Shown here piece after piece: positions 26,296 through 36,165 of a DNA stretch of 64,000 nt. The DNA comes from Gemmatimonadota bacterium (GTDB taxonomy: Bacteria; Gemmatimonadota; Gemmatimonadetes; Gemmatimonadales; GWC2-71-9). Below the pieces are notes generated by a model, which did not search any database, had not been told where the DNA came from, and saw only the letters and a list, made by a program, of their open reading frames with translations. Numbering within the stretch: the stretch's first letter is position 1; every line of letters begins with the position of its first letter. Location of the stretch: positions 36,001 to 100,000 of the forward strand of contig JADKJZ010000015.1 in assembly GCA_016720805.1 (NCBI GenBank), written 5' to 3'. The translations under genes and the position numbers were made by a program.

Positions 26296-26627
26296 CGTGT
26301 TCCCCGCAAAGCAACGGGCGATCAGGTTGCGGACGCAGCGTCATGCTCGCGTCGCCCCCGTTGTCCAGCAGAGCTTCGTCGCCAGCGATCGGACCTAAGG
26401 CGCGCGGCGCGTGTGGCGCGATGTGCTCGCAGCGGGTCATCCCGTGGGAACTATCGCGAGCGTGAAGAGGACAGCCCCGAGCCGTTGCGGCGCGGGTAGC
26501 CGCCGACGCGCTAGCCCGTGTGTCATGAGTGATACTCCGGTCCAGCGTGCATCTCGGATGTCGAACGCTGGGGCGCAGATTCCGAAGGAATGGTGGATGT
26601 TCGTGCCTACAGGTTACCTTGTTTGTA
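26296..26627. other. Intergenic region upstream of the ArsR gene
   Basis: Nothing recognisable until the operator near 26620. One open frame runs in phase with the ArsR gene but has no family similarity. Confidence 0.4.
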
Positions 26628-26641
26628 TGAACAGTTATTCA
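26628..26641 (+). promoter_or_regulatory. ArsR/SmtB-type operator
   Basis: TGAACAGTTATTCA, an imperfect inverted repeat closely resembling the cyanobacterial smt operator (TGAACAGTTATTCA core, from memory). It lies in a local AT-rich patch just before the regulator gene, so autorepression is expected. It overlaps a possible ATG at 26627, which argues for a later start. Confidence 0.65.
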
Positions 26642-26659
26642 CATGAGCCGCCGACTGGC

Positions 26660-27058
26660 ATGTCAATTAGCGGTCCAACCCCCCACGGATCCTGCCAGAT
26701 CCGCGTTCTTGACCGCGACCGGCTTCATGCCGCACGAGCACGCCTCCCTGCACCCCAAGACTCGGCCCGGGTGGCGAGTATCCTCGGGGCGATCAGCAGC
26801 CGAACTAGAGTCCAGATCCTTTTCGCTCTGGGGCATGCCGAACTGTGCGTCTGCGAGATTGCGGAGTTAACCGGAACGTCCCAATCGGCAACATCCCATG
26901 CGCTTCGAAAGTTGCGAAGTGCCGGGGTGGTCGTATTCCGTCGCGACGGGAAGCTTGCGCACTACCGCGTGGCCGACGTTTCGGTGTTGGAACTCGTCCG
27001 CGCTGCGTCCGCGATACTGAATAGCGACCGGCCGGAGCGCCAAACTCTTCGGTCATGA
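26660..27058 (+). CDS. ArsR/SmtB-family metal-responsive repressor
   Basis: About 132 aa from ATG 26660. The winged helix reads LGAISSRTRVQILFALGHAE, then LCVCEIAELTGTSQSATSHA with recognition helix LRKLRSAGVVVFRRDGKLAHY. The C-V-C pair in the ELCVCEI helix is the classical alpha3 metal-binding site of ArsR/CadC-type sensors. Metal binding releases DNA. A longer version from 26627 is possible but would overlap the operator. It likely controls itself and the CDF gene that follows. Confidence 0.85.
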   Translation: MSISGPTPHGSCQIRVLDRDRLHAARARLPAPQDSARVASILGAISSRTRVQILFALGHAELCVCEIAELTGTSQSATSHALRKLRSAGVVVFRRDGKLAHYRVADVSVLELVRAASAILNSDRPERQTLRS

Positions 27059-27230
27059 CACCATTTCTTGAAGACGCGGGGCGGTCTCGGGCACCGGCGA
27101 TATGCCAAGCGTTGGGCGTGATCGTCGTGCAGCGCCTGACTCGCGTCGCGCCTACTTTTGCGGGTTCCCAGGCGTCGCTCGTGGCTCCGCTTCTAACGCG
27201 AGCCCTTTCGACAAATCCGGGGACACATCA

Positions 27231-27821
27231 TTGACCCTTCAGCCGCCTGAAAGCGGACACGCCCCCGGATTAGGCAAGTCGGACGCGTCGGTTCTGCGCG
27301 TGGCTCTCGCCCTCAACGCGACGATGTTTGTAGTTGGCCTGGGTGCAGGGATCATCGCGGACTCCCTGGGCCTGGTGGCGGATTCGCTGGACATGCTGGC
27401 GGACGCGGGGGCGTATGGGCTGAGCCTCGCGGCAATTGGTCGGCCCATCCATTTCAAGACGAGGGTCGCGCGGATCAGCGGGATCTTGCTCTTGGTCCTG
27501 GGCGCTGGCGTCTTGACCGACGCGATTCGTCGATCGGCTGGGGGGAGCGATCCTGATAGCGGAATCATCATCGTCATCGCCCTGGCCTCGCTGGTCGTCA
27601 ACGCCTTCGTGATCAGGCAGCTGACGCGATTTCGGCGAGGAGAGGTGCACCTTCGTGCAGCGTGGCTGTTCACCCGGGCCGACGTGGTCGCCAACCTCGG
27701 CGTGATTTGCGCAGGCCTCATCGTGATGGTGACAGGCAGCGCTGTGCCGGATCTGATCGCCGGGGTGGCCATCGGTTTGTACGTCATGAACGAAGCGCGA
27801 GGGATCCTTCGTGCCACCTGA
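27231..27821 (+). CDS. CDF-like cation transporter (short)
   Basis: About 196 aa, 6 TM helices predicted by hydrophobicity. The helix ADSLGLVADSLDMLADAGAYG holds Asp residues in the CDF metal site, and FTRADVVANLGV is the matching TM5 site. It lacks the cytoplasmic C-terminal domain of CzcD. A TTG at 27231 is taken as start because similarity begins soon after; the open frame extends to 27102. Probably exports Zn, Cd or Co under control of the ArsR neighbour. Confidence 0.75.
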   Translation: MTLQPPESGHAPGLGKSDASVLRVALALNATMFVVGLGAGIIADSLGLVADSLDMLADAGAYGLSLAAIGRPIHFKTRVARISGILLLVLGAGVLTDAIRRSAGGSDPDSGIIIVIALASLVVNAFVIRQLTRFRRGEVHLRAAWLFTRADVVANLGVICAGLIVMVTGSAVPDLIAGVAIGLYVMNEARGILRAT

Positions 27822-28045
27822 GGGAGAAGACCCCCAACGGCTAAGGCACGCCCGAGTATGGAACGGTGTCGTAGCATAGGTGCAGTGACCCCGGGGCGGC
27901 GCATCTGTGGCGCGCAGTTGTAGCGAGGCCCGCGGCTCCACAACTACGGTATCTCGATGCAGAAGGCGAGGACCGTGTACACTGTGGGTCGCACGGCGGT
28001 GCCGTGGTCAAGGCGCCGGACCGTGCGGTCAATCGGCGTGCCCCA

Positions 28046-28444
28046 TCATTGCACTCCGCGATTGACCACAATTTGCCAGTCGCGCGAATTGGGGATCGCG
28101 GTCACCGTGTGCCATCCGGCCTCGACGGCCACCCCGGCGATGGTGCCGGCCGTCGGCAGGAAAATCGCCGTGGCCTCGTCCGCACCCATCCGCAATGGTG
28201 CCCCGAAGGGGACCAGTCGGCTCATAACGGGGCGGCCGAGCTTCCGCGGGCGGCTGTAGCACGCCTTGACCTGATGATTGCCGAGCAACACGGACGTCGA
28301 ATCGAACGGACTGGCACGAATCTCCAGATCCGCGCGCGGCCCCTGGACCCAGCGTGGCGGCAATGTCGCCGGGGTTTGTGCCGAGGCGGCACCGATTGGC
28401 GGCAAGACCGATGCAATGCAGAGGATGCCGAAATGACGGGTCAT
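28046..28444 (-). CDS. DUF2911 protein with early in-frame TGA
   Basis: 132 aa up to the stop. Signal peptide (FGILCIASVLPPIGAASA), then the DUF2911 pattern: SPFDSTSVLLGNHQVKACYS, RLVPFGAPLRMGADEATAI and AGVAVEAGWHTVTAIP. The family normally continues with a WG-x-PI segment; here a TGA follows NRGVQ and the same frame reads on as WGTPIDRTVRRLDHGTAV for about 36 codons. The gene looks cut by a nonsense mutation. DUF2911 function is unknown. Confidence 0.7.
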   Translation of the reverse strand: MTRHFGILCIASVLPPIGAASAQTPATLPPRWVQGPRADLEIRASPFDSTSVLLGNHQVKACYSRPRKLGRPVMSRLVPFGAPLRMGADEATAIFLPTAGTIAGVAVEAGWHTVTAIPNSRDWQIVVNRGVQ

Positions 28445-28505
28445 GCAGAGGGCTCGACGTCGCGTAGGAGAAACGGAGAACCGTTGGTCGCTACGTGGCC
28501 TGGAC

Positions 28506-28838
28506 TCAGCGGGACGGGGCACCAAGGATGATGATCAAGAGGCCGGTGAGAATGACGGCACCGCCGAGCAGATCGCTGGGCCGTGGTGACACTCCGTCGA
28601 CGACGCGGAGCCACACGAGTGCCGCCACGACGTAGACGCCGCCGTATGCCGCGTAGACACGCCCCGACGCGGTGGGGTGCAGGGTGAGCAACCAGGCGAA
28701 GGCCGCCAGTGACAGGGCAGCAGGAAGGAGGAGCCAAGCGCTCCCCCGTTGCCGCAACCAGAGGTACGGAAGGTAGCAACCGATCAACTCGGCGAGGGCT
28801 GTGACACCGAAGAGCGCAAGGGTCCGGAAGGGATTCAT
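28506..28838 (-). CDS. YnfA-family small membrane protein
   Basis: 110 aa, four hydrophobic helices. LFGVTALAELIGCYLPYLWL and GRVYAAYGGVYVVAALVWL are the two hallmark segments of the YnfA/UPF0060 family, with DGVSPRPSDLLGG between helices 3 and 4. Often found beside metal resistance genes; suggested to be a small efflux or membrane-adapting protein. The true start is ATG 28838; the frame runs further upstream without similarity. Confidence 0.88.
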   Translation of the reverse strand: MNPFRTLALFGVTALAELIGCYLPYLWLRQRGSAWLLLPAALSLAAFAWLLTLHPTASGRVYAAYGGVYVVAALVWLRVVDGVSPRPSDLLGGAVILTGLLIIILGAPSR

Positions 28839-28945
28839 GCCCCAAGCCCACCGATCTGCAGGCTGGCCTTCCGGCTGCGGACGCCCTGCCATTGCTCGCG
28901 CCGATCCATGACACTCCCCACGTTCGGGTGCGACCGTCACCAACC

Positions 28946-28974
28946 TTGCCAATGACTCGGTTGCAACATATCAT
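28946..28974 (+). promoter_or_regulatory. Sigma-70 promoter of first czc cluster
   Basis: TTGCCA (28946-28951), 17 bp, TATCAT (28969-28974). Transcription would begin near 28981, so translation from ATG 28984 would be essentially leaderless. Confidence 0.65.
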
Positions 28975-28983
28975 CGGATGACT

Positions 28984-29373
28984 ATGCCACGCCTCCGGTG
29001 GACCGCTCACACCCTGATCGCACTGCTGCTTGCTGCCGGTGGCGCACAGCCGGCTGTGCAGCTGTGGCATCTCGCTGTGCACGCGGGCGCGGCCCTGGAC
29101 CACGGAGAGCATCATACCACGAAGCAGGACCCGGTGGGTGACTCCACCTCTCACATCGAGGCCCAGGCGCTCAGCCACGAGCACCTCTCTTTCGATTCCT
29201 CGTTCCGGACACCACCAGATCAGTTGACCATCATCGGCCCGCCGACTGGTGCGCCACTGGTTATCCGGCTGGTCGTCGCGACCGCGACAGCCCCGCTCCC
29301 CGCACCACCCGGACACGTTCCGAGGCCTGAACCAGGCCACGACGTGCGATCCCGCCCCCCGCCGACCGTCTGA
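28984..29373 (+). CDS. Small secreted His-rich protein before czcC1
   Basis: About 129 aa with a signal peptide (LIALLLAAGGAQPA). The middle contains HLAVHAG, DHGEHHTT and SHEHLS; the C-terminus is Pro-rich. It heads the first czc cluster just as a similar protein at 36930 heads the second. By position and composition it resembles CzcI/CzcE-type periplasmic metal binders. ATG 28978 is an alternative start. Confidence 0.55.
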   Translation: MPRLRWTAHTLIALLLAAGGAQPAVQLWHLAVHAGAALDHGEHHTTKQDPVGDSTSHIEAQALSHEHLSFDSSFRTPPDQLTIIGPPTGAPLVIRLVVATATAPLPAPPGHVPRPEPGHDVRSRPPPTV

Positions 29374-29496
29374 CCCGGCGTGGCCATCAGGCCGCGCCCG
29401 TTGTGCATCCCCATATCACCACCCCGCGTTCACGATCTCGGCCCGGCCGGGCCGTGTCGTTCGTCCTCCTCAGGGGCAACCCGGAGTCTGGCTACT

Positions 29497-30918
29497 GTGA
29501 GCTGCAATTCTGGCAGGACACTTCTGCGCGACACAGCCTTGGGTCGTCGATGGCTTGGCGCGCTGATCGCCGTGACATTGGTCGCGGGCTGCGGCACGGC
29601 GGGCGTGGCCCCGTCCACGCGCCCCGTGGCGCGGAGCGAACCGATGACACCGGAGGGTTCGTCGTCGGAACGGCGTGCGGACAATCCTGTTGGCGACATC
29701 ACCCTCCAGGACGCGATCTCGCTGGTGGTGCGACAGCGTCCCGAGCTGGCGGCGTTTGGATGGGAGCGGAGTGCGCGCGACGCACAGCTGCGCCAAGCGG
29801 GAGCCTATCCCAACCCGGTCGTCGAGGGCGTCGCCGAAAATGTGGCTCCCAGCGCTGCCCTGCGCCCGTTCAGCGGCGTCGGCGGCGTCGTGCAATCTCA
29901 GACGACCGTGACGCTCTCGCAGCTGATCGAGCTTGGTGGTGAGCGTTCGGCCCGTCGCGAGGCCGCGACCGCGCAGCGTGATGTCGCGACGGCGGACTAC
30001 GACCTCGCGCGACTGGCCGCGCAGGCCGACGCGACGCAAGCGTTCCTTGCGGTCTACGTCGCGCAAGAGGCCGTGGCACTCGCGGACCAGACGGTGCAGC
30101 TGGCACAATCGGCCGAAACGAATGTCGGGGCGCGGGTCGAGGCCGGCGACTTGGCGCCGATCGAGTCCACCCGCGCCGCGGTGGTGCGCGCGGCGGCAGC
30201 AGTTGAATTGGCACGCGCGCGGCGCGACTTGGCGATGCACCGCGAACGCCTCGCGGCGATGTGGGGGAGCTCGACCGCCACATTCGGGCGGGCAGTCGGG
30301 GATCTTCCCACACCGCTCGAGCCCCCCGTGCTGAGCGCGCTCGCCGCACGTCTGCCGGAGGCTCCCCAGGCCATCCGTCGCGCGGCGCTCGTGCGCAGCG
30401 ATCGGGGACTGCTCGCACTCGAGCGCGCGAAGCGGATTCCGGATGTGGCGCTGGCGGCTGGCCTGCGACGCTTCGGTGACTTGCAGGGCCAGGCCTATGT
30501 CGTGGGCGCCACGCTCACCTTGCCGCTGTTTGATCGCAATGGGGGAGGTATCGCCGAAGCGGTCGCGCGGGTCGCCAAGGCGGAGGAGACGTCGCGCGCG
30601 GACCAACTGCACGCGGGGGTTGCCGTGGCCGCGGCGCACCGGGCGGCCCAGACCGCATTCGACGAACTTCGTGCGCTCGACACCACGGTCCTCCCCGGAG
30701 CCATCGCAGCCTTTGACGCCGTGACCGAGGGCTTTCGGCTTGGCAAATTTGGGTATCTGGACGTCCTGGAGGTGCAACGCACCCTGATTGCCTCCAAAGG
30801 ACAACGGTTGCGGGCACTGTTGGACTACTACCATGCGACGGCGGAGCTTGAGCGTTTGCTCGGAAGCCCGATCGATCCCACCCCACGCCCGTCTCCGCCA
30901 CCCGGCGAGGAGTCGTGA
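29497..30918 (+). CDS. czcC: CzcC-type outer-membrane lipoprotein factor
   Basis: 473 aa. GTG 29497 follows GGAG; the lipobox LVAGC near residue 33 shows lipid attachment. TolC-family repeats follow (TLQDAISLVVRQRPEL, VTLSQLIELGGERSARRE). Forms the outer-membrane duct for the next two gene products. The stop is overlapped by the next gene's possible GTG (GTGA). Confidence 0.9.
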   Translation: MSCNSGRTLLRDTALGRRWLGALIAVTLVAGCGTAGVAPSTRPVARSEPMTPEGSSSERRADNPVGDITLQDAISLVVRQRPELAAFGWERSARDAQLRQAGAYPNPVVEGVAENVAPSAALRPFSGVGGVVQSQTTVTLSQLIELGGERSARREAATAQRDVATADYDLARLAAQADATQAFLAVYVAQEAVALADQTVQLAQSAETNVGARVEAGDLAPIESTRAAVVRAAAAVELARARRDLAMHRERLAAMWGSSTATFGRAVGDLPTPLEPPVLSALAARLPEAPQAIRRAALVRSDRGLLALERAKRIPDVALAAGLRRFGDLQGQAYVVGATLTLPLFDRNGGGIAEAVARVAKAEETSRADQLHAGVAVAAAHRAAQTAFDELRALDTTVLPGAIAAFDAVTEGFRLGKFGYLDVLEVQRTLIASKGQRLRALLDYYHATAELERLLGSPIDPTPRPSPPPGEES

Positions 30919-30920
30919 TC

Positions 30921-32422
30921 ATGTTGCGAACCAGGACGACGACCGTCATCGTCGCGATCATCGGCGTGGGGCTAGCCTTGACCGCGCTCATCCTCGTCAA
31001 CGGGCCGCGCGGCACGACGAGTGAAGCCGCCGAAGCCGCCGAGGCGCCGGCCTACCCTCGAGGTCCCCACGGCGGTCGCCTGCTTTCCGAGGGGCGCTCC
31101 AGCTCGAGGTCACCATCTACGAGACGGGTGTCCCTCCGCAGTTCCGGATCTACCCGTTCGATGGGCAACTCCAACCGGTGCCACCCAGCGCGGTCGCCTT
31201 GCAAGTGGAATTGCACCGACTTGGGGGGCGCATCGACCGTATCGCGTTCCGGTCGGAGGCAGATTATCTGCAGGGGCAAAATGTTGTGGAGGAACCCCAT
31301 TCGTTCGACGTCAAAGTCTCGGCCACCTATCGGGGGCAATCCTACGCCTGGAGCTACGCGCAAATCGAAGGGAAGGTCGAACTCGGGGCCGCGCAACGCG
31401 CCAGTGCCGGGATCGTACTCGATACCGTCGGTCCCCGCCGCATGGTGACCACGATCGACCTCCCCGGCGAGGTGAAGGCCGATGCGACCCGGCGCGCCGA
31501 GGTGGCGCCGCGCGTTGGTGGCGTGATCATCGCGGTCCTCAAACAGGAAGGCGATCGCGTGGTCCGTGGCGATGTCCTCGCCATCATCGAAAGTCGTGAG
31601 TTGGCGGACGCCAAGAGCGCGTACCTCGTGGCCGAGCGACAAGTCGATTTTGCGACGACGACGCTGCAGCGTGAGGAGGCGCTGTGGCAGCGGAAAATTT
31701 CGCCCCAGCGCGACTATCTCGCCGCGCAGCAGGCGTTGGATGAGGCCACTCTCCGGCTTCGGGTTGCCGGACAGGGGCTGGTGGCCCTCGGGCTGCCGCC
31801 CGATGCGCTGCCGACCCTCCGCAACGAACCGCCCGAAGCGGCCGCTCGACTCGCCATTCGGGCGCCTCGTGCCGGCACCGTCACGGTCCGGGCCGCCTCC
31901 GAGGGGGAAACGGTGTTGCCCAACGCGAGCCTCTTCGTCGTGAGCGACCTCGCCGCGGTCTGGGTGGAAGCCGCCGTCCCGGCCGCCGATCTCGGCGTCG
32001 TGCGCCAGGGCCAGGAGGCCGTCGTGGTCTCCACCGATCTGGCGCGAGAAGTCCCGGGGCGCATCAGCTTCCTCGGGCCGGTGATCGGTACTGCCTCGCG
32101 GACCGCCGTCGCTCGCATCGTGTTGCCCAACACTGGCGGGGAGTGGCGGCCGGGTCTGTTCGTCACGGTGCGCATCACTCGGGAGGCCACGACGGTCCCG
32201 TTGGCGGTCGCGGCCGAAGCAGTCCAGTCCTTCCGGGATTGGCAAGTCGTCTTCGTCCGCCATGGCGACTGGTTTGAGGCGCGTCCGCTGACGCTGGGGC
32301 GGAGTGACGGCGCGTGGGTGCAGGTGTTGAGCGGGCTCGTGGCAGGCGATGAGTATGCCCGCGCCAATAGCTTTGCCGTCAAAGCCGAGATTGGGAAACT
32401 CGGAGCCACACATGACCACTAG
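30921..32422 (+). pseudogene. czcB: CzcB-type periplasmic adaptor, one frameshift
   Basis: N-terminal TM (IVAIIGVGLALTALILV), then PRGPHGGRLLSEG typical of CzcB. At the GGGG run 31091-31094 one base appears missing; restoring it joins GALQLEVTIYETGVPPQFRI to the rest. From 31178 on the frame is intact: VAPRVGGVIIAVLKQEGDRV, ARLAIRAPRAGTVTV and WVEAAVPAADLG are barrel-sandwich elements. The only lesion is one indel in a homopolymer, so it may be a sequencing error in a working gene. Confidence 0.85.
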
Positions 32423-35400
32423 CACGGAGCTGACGTGGATTGACCGCCTGCTGGCCGTCTCGATCCGCCAGCGTTGGGCCGTGCTGGGCGGCACGGTGGT
32501 GGTGGCGCTCCTCGGCGTCTTCAGTGCCACTCGTTTGCCGATCGACGCGGTGCCGGACATCACCAATGTCCAGGTCCAGGTCAACACGGAGGCGCCGGGC
32601 TATTCGCCGTTCGAGGCGGAGCAGCGCGTGACCTACCTGGTGGAGACCGCGATGGCGGGCTTGCCCGCACTCCAGGAGACCCGCTCCATCTCGCGCTACG
32701 GCCTGTCGCAGGTCACGGTGATCTTCGAGGACGGCACCGACATCTACTGGGCTCGGCAACTCGTCGGCGAACGCATCCAGGAGGCAATGGCACGGATGCC
32801 GGCGGGCCTCGCCCCCAGCATGGGCCCGATTGCGACGGGGCTCGGCGAGATCTTCATGTGGACCGTGGAGCCAAAGCCCGGTGCCCTGAACGAGGACGGG
32901 CGGCCCTACTCGGCGATGGACCTTCGGACCATCCAGGATTGGATCGTGCGACCCCAGCTGAAGACGGTCCCGGGAGTCGCCGACGTCAACACGATCGGCG
33001 GCTTCACCAAGCAGTTCCATGTCACGCCGGACCCTGGGAGGCTGGTGGCTTACGGGTTGACGGTGCGCGACGTCCTCGGCGCCTTGAGTGACAACAACAG
33101 CAATGTCGGCGCCGGCTACATCGAACGTCGTGGTGAGCAATACCTGATCCGCGCTCCGGGCCAGGTCGCTGGCCTCGATGATATCCGCCAGATCGTGGTC
33201 GGCATGCAAGGGAGTACGCCGATCCGTCTCGGTGATGTCGCTGGCGTGCAATTGGGTGAGGAACTCCGGACCGGCGCGGCGACCGAGAACGGCAAGGAGG
33301 TGGTACTCGGTACCGTCTTCATGCTGCAGGGCGAGAACAGTCGCATCGTCTCGCAACGGGTCGCGGACAAGATGGTGGCCATCAACCAGACGCTTCCCGC
33401 GGGTGTCACGGCCAAGACGGTGTACGATCGCACCACGCTGGTCGATGCGACGATTGAGACTGTCCAGCACAACCTCGTGATCGGGGCGTTGCTGGTGATT
33501 GTCATCCTCTTCCTCTTCCTGGGCAACGTGCGGGCCGCGGTGATCACCGCCTTCGCCATTCCGCTCTCCATGCTCTTTGCGATGTCGGGGATGGTGCTGG
33601 GCGGGGTCAGCGGAAACCTCCTCAGCCTCGGCGCGCTGGATTTCGGCATCATTGTCGACGGCGCCGTGGTCATGGTCGAGAATTGTCTTCGACACCTCGC
33701 GAGGCGGCAGCACGAGACCGGTGCTCCGTCGGCCCGTCAGGAGCGGCTTGACGTCGTGCTGCGGGCGGCGCGCGAAGTGTGGCGCCCAACGCTCTACGGC
33801 CAACTGATCATCATGGTGGTCTACCTGCCGATCCTCACCCTGACCGGCATCGAAGGGAAGATGTTCTACCCCATGGCCTTTACGGTGCTGGCGGCGCTGT
33901 TCGGCGCCATGGTGCTGTCGTTGACCTTTGTCCCGGCCGCGGTGGCGATCTTCGTGACCGGTCGCGTCTCCGAAACGGAAAGCCGCCCGATGCAGTGGGC
34001 CGTCCGCGCGTACCGGCCGACGCTTATGGCCGCACTGCGTCACCGGACCATCACGCTGACGGCCGCCGCCGCCCTGCTCGTGGTCACCGGGGCGATGGCC
34101 ACCCGCCTCGGGAGCGAGTTCCTCCCCAGCCTGGACGAAGGGGACTTATTGGTGCACGCGCTTCGGATCCCGGGGACGAGCCTGTCTACCGCCGTCGAGA
34201 TGCAGCACACCCTCGAGCGCAAGCTCATGACGTATCCAGAAGTCGCGTATGTCTTTTCCAAGATTGGGACGGCGGAGATCGCAACGGACCCGATGCCACC
34301 CAGCGTGGCGGATACCTATGTCATGCTGAAGGCTCAGGGTGACTGGCCCGATCCCGGGCGCTCCAAGGCCGACCTGGTGGCGGAGTTGCAGCGCGATCTG
34401 CTTCAGCTGCCCGGCAACAATTACGAATTCATCCAGCCGATCCAGATGCGGTTCAACGAACTGATCGCCGGCGTCCGAAGTGACGTCGCCGTCAAGGTCT
34501 TCGGCGACGACGTCGAGGTGCTCGCCGATGTCGGGGACCGCATCGAGGCGGTCCTGTCATCGGTGCCCGGCGCCGCCGACACCAAAGTGGAGCAGACGAC
34601 GGGGCTGCCGATGCTGACGGTCCGGTTCCAGCGCGAGGCGATGGCACGCCTCGGGTTGACGGTCGCGACGGTACAGGAGGTCGTGGCGGTCGCGTTCGGT
34701 GGACGGACGGTCGGAGAGGTCTACGAGGGGGATCGCCGGTTCGACATCGTGGTGCGACTTCCGGAGAAGGCGCGGACAAACATCGAGGAGATGGGGCGCC
34801 TGCCAATTCCGTTGCCCACCGGCTCGACGGCGGCATTCGTTCCACTGGATGCGGTCGCAGACATTGAGATCGCCCCAGGGCCGAACCAGGTCAGCCGTGA
34901 GAACGGGAAGCGGCGCGTCGTCGTCACGGCGAATGTGCGGGGTCGTGACATCGGATCGTTCGTGGCAGAGGCCGAAGCGCGCATTGGTGCGACGGTCACC
35001 ATCCCCGCCGGCTACTGGACCGCGTGGGGCGGACAGTTTGAGCAGCTGCTTTCGGCGCGATCACGGCTCCAAGTGGTGGTGCCTGTCGCCCTGCTGCTGA
35101 TCTTTGGCTTGCTGTACGTGACCTTTGGCGGCATCCGCGATGCGTTGTTGGTTTCCACGGGCATTCCGCTTGCACTCACCGGCGGGGTGCTCTTTCTCTG
35201 GGTCGGCGGCATTCCGTTTTCGATCTCTGCGGCAGTGGGGTTCATCGCGCTCTCCGGGGTGGCGGTGTTGAACGGGCTCGTGATGATCACCTTCATCACG
35301 CGATTGCGCGCGGAGGGTCATTCCCTCGACGACGCCGTGCTGCATGGCGCGGTGGCACGGCTGCGGCCGGTCTTGATGACGGCCTTAATAACGTCCCTCG

Positions 35401-35564
35401 GCTTCCTCCCCATGATGCTTGCCACAGGTCGAGGTGCTGAAGTTCAGCGGCCGCTCGCCACCGTGGTGGTCGGCGGAGTGCTCTCGTCGACCCTGCTGAC
35501 GTTGGTGATCCTCCCGGTTTTGTATCGCCTGCTTGCCCGCAAGGAAGCGGAGCAGGCGGCATGA
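32412..35564 (+). CDS. czcA: CzcA-type divalent-metal RND pump
   Basis: 1050 aa. TM4 has DFGIIVDGAVVMVENCLRH, the two Asp and one Glu needed for proton-coupled transport in HME-RND pumps of the CzcA class. Other marks are LPIDAVPDITNVQVQVNTEA near the N-terminus and GSEFLPSLDEGDLLVHALR. Probable substrates are Co, Zn and Cd. ATG 32412 overlaps the end of czcB by 11 bases. Confidence 0.94.
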   Translation: MTTSTELTWIDRLLAVSIRQRWAVLGGTVVVALLGVFSATRLPIDAVPDITNVQVQVNTEAPGYSPFEAEQRVTYLVETAMAGLPALQETRSISRYGLSQVTVIFEDGTDIYWARQLVGERIQEAMARMPAGLAPSMGPIATGLGEIFMWTVEPKPGALNEDGRPYSAMDLRTIQDWIVRPQLKTVPGVADVNTIGGFTKQFHVTPDPGRLVAYGLTVRDVLGALSDNNSNVGAGYIERRGEQYLIRAPGQVAGLDDIRQIVVGMQGSTPIRLGDVAGVQLGEELRTGAATENGKEVVLGTVFMLQGENSRIVSQRVADKMVAINQTLPAGVTAKTVYDRTTLVDATIETVQHNLVIGALLVIVILFLFLGNVRAAVITAFAIPLSMLFAMSGMVLGGVSGNLLSLGALDFGIIVDGAVVMVENCLRHLARRQHETGAPSARQERLDVVLRAAREVWRPTLYGQLIIMVVYLPILTLTGIEGKMFYPMAFTVLAALFGAMVLSLTFVPAAVAIFVTGRVSETESRPMQWAVRAYRPTLMAALRHRTITLTAAAALLVVTGAMATRLGSEFLPSLDEGDLLVHALRIPGTSLSTAVEMQHTLERKLMTYPEVAYVFSKIGTAEIATDPMPPSVADTYVMLKAQGDWPDPGRSKADLVAELQRDLLQLPGNNYEFIQPIQMRFNELIAGVRSDVAVKVFGDDVEVLADVGDRIEAVLSSVPGAADTKVEQTTGLPMLTVRFQREAMARLGLTVATVQEVVAVAFGGRTVGEVYEGDRRFDIVVRLPEKARTNIEEMGRLPIPLPTGSTAAFVPLDAVADIEIAPGPNQVSRENGKRRVVVTANVRGRDIGSFVAEAEARIGATVTIPAGYWTAWGGQFEQLLSARSRLQVVVPVALLLIFGLLYVTFGGIRDALLVSTGIPLALTGGVLFLWVGGIPFSISAAVGFIALSGVAVLNGLVMITFITRLRAEGHSLDDAVLHGAVARLRPVLMTALITSLGFLPMMLATGRGAEVQRPLATVVVGGVLSSTLLTLVILPVLYRLLARKEAEQAA

Positions 35565-36146
35565 GCCGCGGGCACAGGGGTGGCTGGCAGCTGCTACTCG
35601 CCGTGGTCGGCGTGACGCTGACGCCAGCCGTCGCCCAGGCACACGGCGTGGCGGCGGGCGACAAGGGGTTCATCCAGGAGAGCGCCGGCATGCTGCTGGT
35701 GCCGTTTGCCTACCTCGGTGCGAAGCATATGGTGACCGGCTACGATCACCTGCTTTTTCTGTTCGGCGTCATTTTCTACCTGTATCGCCTCAAGGACGTG
35801 GCGATCTACGTCACTTTGTTTGCGATCGGCCACTCCACGACGCTGCTGCTCGGTGTCCTGACCGGCGTCAGCGCGAGTCCCTACCTGATTGACGCCATCA
35901 TCGTGCCTGGCGACCAAGATTCTCGATTTCGAGATGTCCCCGGATGGGATGATTCCCAATCTGCTCGCCTTCAACGTCGGCGTCGAAGTGGGGCAACTAC
36001 TCGCCCTCAGCGCGATCCTGATCGGGATGGCGTACTGGCGCCGCACGTCAGGCTTTGGTCGCCACGCCTACACCGCGAACGTCGCACTCATGACGGCGGG
36101 TTTCCTGCTGGCGGGCTACCAGCTCGCTGGCTACTTCCTGACCTGA
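35561..36146 (+). pseudogene. HupE/UreJ-type metal permease, internally deleted
   Basis: The start (ATGA overlap with czcA) reads through YDHLLFLFGVIFYLYR and IGHSTTLLLGVLTGVS to YLIDAII, clearly HupE/UreJ_2. It then jumps, near 35900-35912, to LATKILDFEMSPDGMIPNLL in another frame, which normally lies 30-40 residues further on. The central helices, including the HGFG motif, are missing. The last 80 residues are intact. The family imports or exports Ni/Co; this copy should be inactive. Confidence 0.8.
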
Positions 36147-36165
36147 ACACTCCGAGGATCGCCCG

